Below are positions 59,701 through 64,000 of a stretch of 64,000 nt of DNA, one piece after another. The translations under genes were made by a program, and so were the position numbers. The stretch covers positions 1,331,755 through 1,395,754 of the forward strand of contig JAVSML010024699.1 in NCBI GenBank assembly GCA_038503035.1, in the 5' to 3' direction. Numbering within the stretch: the stretch's first letter is position 1; every line of letters starts with the position of its first letter. The stretch is from Crocodylus rhombifer (lineage: Eukaryota > Chordata > Crocodylia > Crocodylidae). The notes under the pieces were generated by a model. The model worked only from the letters and a program-made list of their open reading frames with translations. It was not told where the DNA came from and did not search any database.

Positions 59701-62684
59701 TATTTTTTTTTAACTGGAAAAAATATGTATTGTTATATGTACTGATGATGCACCTCACTATCTGCACCCCCTTTTTCAAAATCTTAGTTCTGCCCATGAT
59801 CGCTGTATTAGTATTTGGTCTGTATCCATCTCTATAGGAAATAAACCCTTGACTTATAACAAAATCTGAGAAGCATATAATACATAATTTACATAACTGT
59901 GGTGTATTTCAAACAGTAGTCTTAAAAAATGTAAGCAACATAGCATACTGTGTGCTGTTTGCCTTTTTGTTAAAGCTTATAAATAAATAGTAAGTTAAAA
60001 GGGAAAAAATGGGTCCTAAAGAGATAGCAAAACTTTGCTTAAAAATACTGCTGAAGAATCTTGGACATACTATATTAGATAAGAGGATGGTAATTTTGTG
60101 ATTCTTTTAAGCTGAAAGATGTAATATATTTATTTATTAAATAATTAGTTTAATAAAAATGTATTTTAATTTCATACAAAGCCAAAAAGTTATATTTTAG
60201 AATACGGCTTATTTAAAAATTCTCCCTTTACAAAGTCAAACACTTGAAGTCTGGTATATTATTGTGATTCTTAATTGCAAAACTTCCTTATCAACATACA
60301 AAAAGCACTGATCCCTACAAAACTGTGCATACAGGTATGTAGGAAGTTAGGTGCTAAATAGGGACTGGAAATATATTTAAAGAAAAGCCACTTCTTTGTG
60401 TATGGCTGAGAAGTAGTTTTGCTGTTGGACTGTGAAGAATTCTCAAAACAGGAAAGTGTTTTTCTTTTTATTCATGAGAGAAGGATTGAATGATTCTGGC
60501 GATTTCTTCCTGAGCTGCTTTTGATGAATTCTCAAAATAGGAAAGTAAGCGTTTTCATTCTTACTCACGAGGGAAGGATTTAATGATTGTGGGGATTTCT
60601 TCCTAAGCTGCTTTTGACAGGAACACTGAAAAACATCCTGATTCCCTGTTCATTCTGTTCATTTAAGTTCATTTACTAATTTTTGCTTTATGTGACTCTT
60701 ATTCACCTACAAAAACTGGGCTTGTTTCTTTCTGTATTTGACTTTGTTTTACAGTAAGATAATGCAACTCCATATGGCTGCAGAGGTCTGTGTTACTGAG
60801 GCTCAATGCTGAACTTCAGCTTGCAATTGCCCCAAGATCCTCTTCTGCATCCATAAGAAAGAATCTAGTAGATCTTTATAGATAAGGAGCATGGCTGGAA
60901 CTCAGGAAATTTAAGGATCAGCTCTTGGATTTACTGGAGGCTCCTATGTGAACTCAAGCAAGTCACATAAGGAGGAATTTTCAACAGAATCTAAATACAA
61001 TCAAAGATCTCAAGTGGGTTGGTTGTTTTTTTTGACAGATAAGCAAATAGTCAATATTTTTCAGTAATCAATTCAGTTGATTTATTTTTCAGTAATCACA
61101 AAAACAGAATATTATTTCTATAAAAGAACAGAGAAAAATTTATAACTATTTTCTGCCAGACTGGTTTCATTAATGCATACTGGAAATACATCTGAATTAA
61201 AGAAATTAATTCCTAACTGACCTGTTCCTTGTAAAGATTAGTTTTAGGATGTTTTTGACAGTTTACTATATCACTGTATTCAAAACTACAGAACTAATTT
61301 AGGGAGCATGAAAGCATTGTGAATGTTGTTCTCATTGCAGTTATGCAGGGAAACCTGCTTTGCAACAGTAAGAGTGTTTCCTTAGCAACAAGAGTTACTC
61401 CTCGAGGAGACAAACTTTGAACTGCAACACTTGACCAACATTATCATGCAGGTGCAAGCTGAACAATATAAAGCACTCATGCTAGTCCAAAGAAGGCTTA
61501 TGAAGCATTTAGGTGATCTGTGCAGAGCCAGCGCATGTTTCTAGGTGACTGTCTAGAGTGTATCATCTCTGGGGGTCCTGAATGGTAAGGATTTCCTTGA
61601 AAAGATTACGAAAGGAAAATTAAAATATGCAGAGGTTTTTGGTTTTGTTTTGTTTTCTGTAAAATATGCAGAGGTGCCTTGAACCCAGTAGTTTCACATT
61701 TCCGTATGTATGCATTGGAATCCTTTTGTTCTTTTGCCCTGGATAACAGAGCGCTCCCTCTTTTAGAGCATAGCAGCCAACATGCCTCCAAATGGTTCCA
61801 GTAAATGTTAGGGTAAAGGGTATGGGCTGAAGCCCCAACATTGCAGTGGGAACTCCTGCAGCTGCATATCTTCTCTTGCCGCTTTTTACCTAAACTGGAA
61901 GCAAGCTCTTAATACGCCCCTACAGAGGCCTGCCCTTTATTGGCTGGCTGCCCCGTCCTTCTTCCCCAACAGAGAGGCATTGTTTCCTCTGCCCTCATTT
62001 GCAAAACTCTTTGCATAAAAAGAGTAAGACCTGGGAAATACCAAGAGATGGGATCAAAACCACAGGAAGTAAACAAATAGCCCACAATCCTCTTGCTTAT
62101 AAAAGTGTGACTACAAACTTATGTGTACTCACATATACATATGTGTCTATATTCACATACACAGGCATATACGTGTACATGCACACAAACAGGCACACAC
62201 GGGTGCACTTAAAAGTGTGTATGCACTCACGCCCACGCATATACATGTGCACACACACATGCGCATATACATGCACATACACACACAGTATGCACAGACA
62301 GATATGTGTGTATCCGCACACGTGTGTACGCACACCCATGCACGTGTGTATACACGCATACATGTAAACACCTCCACAAGCATGCTTGTCTAAACACATA
62401 CACGGATACAAACCCGCATCTCTGCACCTGCGCGTGGATACGTGCGTGCGTGTGTGTGTGTGTGTGCGCGCCCAGGCGGGAGGGCAGCCAGCCGGGCCAG
62501 GCCGGCTGGCCGTGGCTCTGGGGCCGGGGGTGGCGTTGCTCGCTCACCTGTAGGTGCTCAGCACCACCTTGTTGACCAGCACGAGCAGGAAGGAGCAGGC
62601 GCCGTAGAAGAGGGCGGACAGCAGCCGCGGCAGCGGCGCCGGGGCGGCGGGCGCCGGCTCCTCCGCGGCCTGCGCCGCGCTCAT
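36321..62684 (-). CDS. SLC35D2: Nucleotide-sugar transporter SLC35D2, complete coding span (12 exons)
   Basis: Known role: Golgi multipass antiporter that imports UDP-GlcNAc (also reported for UDP-glucose and GDP-mannose) for glycan synthesis. Twelve minus-strand exons, all GT-AG and phase-consistent, give 137+34+87+68+72+69+103+93+68+79+83+103 = 996 nt, 331 residues plus TAG (human about 337). Seen: first membrane helix about 22-42 ending [19 protein letters not shown] (47-57), [19 protein letters not shown] (110-128), [10 protein letters not shown] (157-166), [12 protein letters not shown] (175-186), [13 protein letters not shown] (258-270), [12 protein letters not shown] and [33 protein letters not shown] fits SLC35D2 better than SLC35D1, which has FILMYATVLCTQYNSALTT. 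The short Ala/Pro-rich N-terminus also fits D2. Downstream in the same orientation is HSD17B3, the human neighbour. Confidence 0.95.
37121..37203 (-). CDS. SLC35D2: SLC35D2 coding exon 11
   Basis: 83 nt, acceptor CTTTTCAG, donor ATTTG|GTGAGT. It encodes [20 protein letters not shown] then NFIGLNI (271-297) plus two bases of Cys298. GGDYIF is a family hallmark. Confidence 0.95.
38169..39225 (-). mobile_element. GC-rich insertion, possible solo LTR
   Basis: About 1.05 kb clearly richer in GC than the surrounding intron. On the minus strand GGCTGCCTATATAAACAGAG (39120-39139) is a good TATA box. It contains the CA microsatellite. Ends TGTAACAGGG / CCCTGCCATA are weakly inverted. No coding potential recognised. 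Confidence 0.3.
38706..38773 (+). repeat. (CA)n microsatellite
   Basis: Interrupted CACACA tract with a run of more than 12 uninterrupted CA units near its right end; SLC35D2 intron 10. Confidence 0.97.
39643..40364. mobile_element. hAT-type element, copy 2 of the GATTC-rich family
   Basis: 722 bp. Left TAGGGCTGCGTGAAATGGGC, right reverse complement TAGGGCTGTGCAAAGCTTTG. Duplication ATCTTTAT (39635-39642) / GTCTTTAT (40365-40372). Same order of internal blocks as the copy at 29.6-30.4 kb. SLC35D2 intron 10. Confidence 0.88.
40492..40570 (-). CDS. SLC35D2: SLC35D2 coding exon 10 (signature [13 protein letters not shown])
   Basis: 79 nt, acceptor CTACTTCAG, donor AAA|GTAAGT. It encodes [20 protein letters not shown] followed by VVGAIK (245-270). 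The wording STVLC and AVVGAIK is that of SLC35D2 rather than SLC35D1. Confidence 0.97.
40938..41732 (+). pseudogene. CR1 LINE, 5'-truncated, ORF2 C-terminal part
   Basis: Encodes [38 protein letters not shown], then (after frame changes near 41155 and 41450) [35 protein letters not shown] and [20 protein letters not shown]. The 3' tail is GATGATCTGCTTAGGTCCCTTCC...CTATGAA. SLC35D2 intron 9. Confidence 0.93.
41733..42010. repeat. Fold-back element copy 1 (GGATCCTGGTTTTCTCT arms)
   Basis: Left arm starts AAGGATCCTGGTTTTCTCT and runs through CACATTTTTCCGTGATTAAA; the right arm carries the inverse (TTTCATTTTAATCATTGAAA ... AGAGAAAACCAGGATCC). The tip has an extra repeat of the TATTAGTGGTGTTTCATTTT block. 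Abuts the CR1 end at 41732. Confidence 0.75.
42746..42813 (-). CDS. SLC35D2: SLC35D2 coding exon 9
   Basis: 68 nt, acceptor TTTTTATAG, donor TTGGG|GTAAGA. It encodes [20 protein letters not shown] then LLG (222-244). It is Phe-rich and more diverged from the human exon than its neighbours. Confidence 0.94.
44655..44906. mobile_element. MITE, family 2 (GCAGTA-rich, copy a)
   Basis: Right reverse complement GGCCGCATCTACACGAGACA; left TACCGCATAGATACTGACCA. The interior is dominated by ACTGTGCAGTA / TACTGCACAGT palindromes. SLC35D2 intron 8. Confidence 0.55.
45422..45753. mobile_element. MITE, family 3 (copy b)
   Basis: Ends GGCCACCTATACACAAGTGC and (reverse complement) TGGGTACTTTTACACAAGCT. 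Interior blocks GTGCAGAGACACTAATATAT and CTCTAATTAAAGTGCT shared with copy a. Confidence 0.6.
45837..46401. mobile_element. MITE, family 2 (GCAGTA-rich, copy b)
   Basis: Left GGGTGTGTCTACACGAGATG, right reverse complement GGTGCATGTGCACATGCTAT. Contains TTTACTGCACAGTAAAT and TACTGCGCAGTAAAG palindromes and a GC-rich centre. Confidence 0.55.
46747..46839 (-). CDS. SLC35D2: SLC35D2 coding exon 8
   Basis: 93 nt, acceptor ATTTCATAG, donor CAA|GTAAGC. It encodes [18 protein letters not shown] and [13 protein letters not shown] (191-221), a membrane helix followed by a luminal or cytosolic loop. Phase 0 at both ends. Confidence 0.96.
47490..47617. mobile_element. Possible truncated hAT right end
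   Basis: The end GAGTTTGACACCCTTG (reverse complement CAAGGGTGTCAAACTC) resembles the hAT terminus of the element at 7.5-7.9 kb. No left terminus or duplicate 8-mer found. Confidence 0.35.
47888..47990 (-). CDS. SLC35D2: SLC35D2 coding exon 7
   Basis: 103 nt, acceptor GTTTTTCAG, donor AAG|GTAACT. It encodes residues 156-190: [19 protein letters not shown] and [15 protein letters not shown]. This is the most conserved loop-helix region of the family. Confidence 0.96.
48564..48613 (+). repeat. Perfect 25-bp tandem duplication
   Basis: ACTTAATAATGTTATGCATA plus CAGTT occurs twice back to back without mismatch (48564-48588, 48589-48613). SLC35D2 intron 6 side of exon 6. Confidence 0.97.
48955..49023 (-). 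CDS. SLC35D2: SLC35D2 coding exon 6
   Basis: 69 nt, acceptor TTATTTACAG, donor GCTGG|GTAAGT. It encodes [18 protein letters not shown] then FIAAG (134-156), a membrane helix. Gly133 and Gly156 are split codons at the two junctions. Confidence 0.95.
49267..49560. repeat. Fold-back element copy 2 and AT palindrome
   Basis: The left arm (AGGGGTCCTAATTTTCTCTG ... CACATTTTTCCCTGATTAAA) matches copy 1; the right arm is cut short and replaced by (GA)n and AT-rich inverted repeats (TATACCAATGTATAAAATAT / ATATTTTATATATTGGTATA). Confidence 0.65.
49765..49934. mobile_element. Short hAT MITE with perfect TSD TTCTATTA
   Basis: 170 bp, left CAGGGGTGGGCAAAATACGG, right end CAATTGCCTGTCCCTG. Perfect 8-bp duplication TTCTATTA at 49757-49764 and 49935-49942. 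SLC35D2 intron 5. Confidence 0.92.
50045..50116 (-). CDS. SLC35D2: SLC35D2 coding exon 5
   Basis: 72 nt, acceptor TTTTTTGACAG, donor CTGGG|GTGATC. It encodes [19 protein letters not shown] and IIILG (110-133). The donor GTGATC is weaker than the GTAAGT-type donors elsewhere in the gene, but phase and homology leave no alternative nearby. Confidence 0.94.
50117..52136. other. SLC35D2 intron 4, proximal part
   Basis: AT-rich with one CR1 tail at 51.8-51.9 kb; otherwise nothing seen. Confidence 0.65.
51834..51912 (+). mobile_element. CR1 LINE 3' tail fragment
   Basis: GGATTGGACTCAATGTCTTA then AGGTCCCTTCCAACCCTAAC and CTATGAATCTATTA: the last bases of a CR1 in forward orientation. SLC35D2 intron 4. 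Confidence 0.85.
52137..52608. mobile_element. Tigger/pogo-like element remnant
   Basis: 472 bp with imperfect inverted ends CAGGTTTCCCTTGCTTTATG and (reverse complement) CAGGGTTTGCTTGCTTTCTG. TA follows the right end; the left TA is lost. Directly precedes another Tigger-like element. Confidence 0.6.
52651..53348. mobile_element. Tigger/pogo-like element with TA target duplication
   Basis: 698 bp. Left CAGAAAATACTGCGTTAACT, right reverse complement CAGTAAAAGCTCTGTTAGCC, flanked by TA at 52649-52650 and 53349-53350. Sub-terminal AACCGGCATCC motifs occur near both ends. A fold-back repeat is nested inside (about 52895-53272). Confidence 0.78.
52895..53272. repeat. Nested fold-back repeat inside the Tigger-like element
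   Basis: The left arm (GGCAGACAGGGTTCTTTGGG ... TTTTATTAGACCAACTAAAT, about 52950-53027) recurs inverted at 53193-53273; the inner pair GGCTGTGCTGGTATGCATAC / GTATGCATACCAGCACAGCC (53115-53191) is inverted too. Direct CATTTGAT at 52887-52894 and 53273-53280 may be its target duplication. The GTAGCCGTGTTGGTCTAA core is an interspersed repeat whose family name I cannot assign. Confidence 0.6.
53564..53631 (-). CDS. SLC35D2: SLC35D2 coding exon 4
   Basis: 68 nt, acceptor TTCATTGCAG, donor CTCAG|GTACAG. It encodes [18 protein letters not shown] then TRKL (87-108) plus two bases of Ser109. The [10 protein letters not shown] core is conserved in this transporter subfamily. Confidence 0.95.
53632..56821. 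other. SLC35D2 intron 3
   Basis: Apart from a possible hAT end near 55.7 kb nothing recognisable. Confidence 0.65.
55600..55768. mobile_element. Possible hAT right-end fragment
   Basis: The reverse complement of the right end reads TAGGGCAGGATTGTTCAACT followed by TATTTGGCTTTGTGGGCC, like hAT termini (GGTTGTTCAAC). No left end or duplication found. Confidence 0.35.
56822..56908 (-). CDS. SLC35D2: SLC35D2 coding exon 3
   Basis: 87 nt, acceptor after a poly-T tract, donor AAG|GTAGGA. Residues 58-86, including [15 protein letters not shown] and [14 protein letters not shown], which match the SLC35D2 family closely. Phase 0 at both ends. Confidence 0.95.
56909..57797. other. SLC35D2 intron 2
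   Basis: Holds one hAT left-end fragment at 57.43 kb; nothing else seen. Confidence 0.65.
57432..57545. mobile_element. hAT element fragment
   Basis: Left-end sequence CAGTGGTGTTCAAACTTCTG followed by GGCCCC, typical of hAT/Charlie termini. No matching right end was found, so it is truncated and its right boundary is a guess. Confidence 0.45.
57798..57831 (-). CDS. SLC35D2: SLC35D2 coding exon 2 (34-nt micro-exon)
   Basis: 34 nt, acceptor TTCATTTCAG, donor CAG|GTATGT. It encodes (S)[11 protein letters not shown], residues 46-57, the start of the second membrane helix. It completes the split codon 46 and ends in phase 0. Confidence 0.95.
57832..62099. other. SLC35D2 intron 1, distal part
   Basis: AT-rich with the 89-bp duplication at 60.4-60.6 kb. 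No enhancer-like or exon-like sequence could be supported. Confidence 0.65.
60437..60617 (+). repeat. 89-bp tandem duplication in SLC35D2 intron 1
   Basis: Two units starting GAATTCTCAAAA at 60437 and 60526; both contain GGAAAG, GAGGGAAGGATT-like and GATTTCTTCCTRAGCTGCTT blocks. The units differ at many sites, so the duplication is old. Confidence 0.9.
62100..62468 (+). repeat. CA/TG-rich degenerate repeat downstream of SLC35D2 exon 1
   Basis: Irregular CACACATGCAC/ACATACACA-type sequence ending in a pure (GT)n run at 62445-62465, directly against the CpG island. Open frames here are repeat artefacts. Confidence 0.9.
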
Positions 62685-62870
62685 CTCCGCGCCCAGCCCG
62701 GAGCGGCGGGCCTGGGCCGCCCCCGCCCCTCGCCCTGCCCCGCCCCGCCCCGCCCCGCCCCGGGCGGGAGGGGCCGAGGCCCCGCGCGGCCTGGACTCGG
62801 CGCTTTTTCCTTGCCCAGCGGCCAAGCTGGGGCGTACGAGCGTGTGAGTGGGATGGGCGTGTGTGTGGAG
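62440..62870 (-). promoter_or_regulatory. SLC35D2: CpG-island promoter of SLC35D2
   Basis: Abrupt rise in GC and CpG density around exon 1, against an AT-rich background. Upstream of the ATG a run of overlapping GC boxes (CCCCGCCCCG units, about 62730-62765) can bind Sp1/KLF factors. No TATA box was seen. This fits a broadly expressed housekeeping-type promoter. Confidence 0.8.
62548..62684 (-). CDS. SLC35D2: SLC35D2 coding exon 1 (start codon, first membrane helix)
   Basis: 137 nt: residues 1-45 plus two bases of Ser46. Starts [19 protein letters not shown], then [20 protein letters not shown], the conserved first helix of the family. Donor TACAG|GTGAGC. The ATG sits in GAGATGAGC (purine at -3). 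Longer upstream reading frames in this GC/TG-rich DNA are not supported by homology. Confidence 0.93.
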
Positions 62871-63035
62871 GGGGCGAGGTGCACGTGTGTGTGTGGGGTA
62901 AGGTGCGTGTGTGGGGGGGTAGGGGCTGTGCATACATATGTGTGTGAGATGGAGACGTGTGTGTATATGTGTGGGGCGGTGGGGTTTGTGTGTGTGGGAT
63001 AGGCATGTGTGGGGCAAGGTGCATGTGCATGAAGT

Positions 63036-63076
<41 letters not shown>

Positions 63077-63215
63077 AGCAGGGTGGGTGTGGGGCAAGGT
63101 GCGTGTGTGGGATGGGGTGGGGTGTGTGTATGTGGGGTAGGGGCTATGTATGCGTGTGGGAGGCAGGGGGATGCGTGGGGCAGGCTGTGCGAATGTATGT
63201 GTGGGGGCGGTGTTG
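62825..63215 (+). repeat. TG-rich decayed minisatellite upstream of the SLC35D2 promoter
   Basis: Recurrent GTGTGGGGCAAGGTGCGTGT-type units (62880-62910, 63005-63025, 63088-63110) with a pure (GT)n tract at 63039-63074. Lies directly upstream of the CpG island. Confidence 0.85.
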
Positions 63216-63664
63216 GGGGGTCATAGCCCAGCCCCCCGCCCCCAGTGTTCTTGGGGCACTCTGGGTGCTCCTGTCCGCACAGGTGGCAGTAGTGAGGGGT
63301 GGGCAACAAGGTCCGTCAGGAAGGGGATGCACAGCCCTGTGACAGAAGGAGCAGGGAACAGGAAGCAGAGCAGTAGATCAGGCAGGGGAAAGGGATCAGT
63401 AGGCACAGGGTGCTTTGTGCCAGGCCTGTTCCAGCCAGGATGCTGACTCTGGAGGGCTTTCTTTTTATCTGGAGGACAGAAGCAGCCAAAGAAAGCTTCT
63501 CTGAACTATAGATACAGATTTATCCGGAGATTAGCCATCAGGCAACTTTGCCAAGAGCAGCACCATGGAGCAGGAAATACAGATATATACTCGCTACCAG
63601 GTGGCAAGGTCCCAGGGTCCTCATCTCAGTAACTGTCCTCATGTTTTGAGGCAAATCCCAGACT

Positions 63665-63700
<36 letters not shown>

Positions 63701-64000
63701 TGGGGGGAGGTTTCATATAGTTCAGGTTCACATGCCTGTACTCCCACCCATTTCTGTGGGATAAGGATTAAGGGAGCAGGGAAATTGAGTCACAGCCTGT
63801 GACCATTGTTGTTTCCTGGGGTGGCCTGATTAGCACTGGCTGCAATCCATGGCCTGTGCATCTCAATTCCCTTGAAACTATCCCTTATCATCTGCTTCTC
63901 TGTCATGCTGATCATTGTCATTCAGACCGGACAGCTTCCAGGACGAGAGCTGGGGAGGAGGAAGGTAGTGACACAGCCAGCGCAGCAAGTGAGGGGAGTT
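63216..64000. other. Upstream flank of SLC35D2
   Basis: Moderately GC-rich, with the CTGTGC repeat. No exon of a neighbouring gene recognised; in human the next gene upstream is ZNF367, which is not seen here. Confidence 0.6.
63665..63700 (+). repeat. (CTGTGC)n hexanucleotide repeat
   Basis: About six uninterrupted CTGTGC units. Confidence 0.96.

Noticed and set aside
62544..62684. SLC35D1 as the identity of the transporter
   Set aside because: The short N-terminus, [25 protein letters not shown] wording, C-terminal tail and the HSD17B3 neighbour all point to SLC35D2.
62227..63309. 360-codon open frame on the minus strand spanning SLC35D2 exon 1
   Set aside because: Outside the exon 1 part it is His/Thr/Pro/Cys repeat translation of CA/TG tracts. 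The real reading starts at 62684 and leaves the frame at the donor after 62548.
1..64000. CRISPR arrays, bacterial operons, tRNA or rRNA genes
   Set aside because: No regularly spaced direct repeats, no cloverleaf or rRNA-like sequence recognised. The window is plainly vertebrate nuclear DNA.
63216..64000. First exon of an upstream neighbour gene
   Set aside because: No GC-rich promoter, conserved coding segment or donor-bounded reading was found in this flank.

Overview
This is vertebrate nuclear DNA, most likely from a crocodilian, with a turtle as the less likely alternative. The evidence is the intron-rich gene structure with GT-AG splice sites, many CR1 LINE fragments of the sauropsid type, many hAT/MITE-type DNA transposon remnants, long CA/TG microsatellites and a CpG-island promoter. 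No bacterial genes, CRISPR arrays, tRNA or rRNA genes were seen.

Two real protein-coding genes were found, both on the minus strand and in the same order and orientation as on human 9q22. (1) SLC35D2, a Golgi nucleotide-sugar transporter, is complete: 12 coding exons from the start codon at 62684 (inside a CpG island) down to the stop at 36321. The spliced CDS is 996 nt (331 codons plus stop), and every junction is in phase. (2) HSD17B3, 17-beta-hydroxysteroid dehydrogenase 3 (testosterone synthesis), is present as its first 8 coding exons, from the start at 26820 to 4988. These give 606 nt, exactly 202 codons, ending on the catalytic lysine of the YxxxK motif. The C-terminal exons (about 108 residues in the human protein) were not found and should lie to the left of base 1. 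The two genes are separated by about 9.5 kb.

The rest is introns and intergenic DNA rich in repeats. Layout: 1-4987 is HSD17B3 intron with a frameshifted CR1 copy and two palindromic MITEs. 4988-26820 holds the HSD17B3 exons, with introns carrying further CR1s, a nested repeat stack (20.3-22.6 kb) and hAT elements. 26821-36320 is intergenic, with an LTR-like block and a cluster of four hAT elements (29.6-34.3 kb). 36321-62684 is SLC35D2, with CR1, hAT, Tigger-like and fold-back elements in its introns. 62685-64000 is upstream DNA, a CpG island followed by decayed TG-rich repeats.

The most striking non-genic structure is the number of DNA transposons whose ends can be read to the base: eight hAT-type elements with 8-bp target-site duplications, several with the hAT-typical T at position 2 and A at position 7. 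There are also two-level nestings (CR1 plus Tigger-like inside an older CR1; hAT inside a MITE; fold-back repeat inside a Tigger-like element), and at least three palindromic MITE families with similar ends (TCTACA-type). I saw no evidence of a new enzymatic system. Gene names rest on remembered protein family sequences and conserved motifs, not on a database search.
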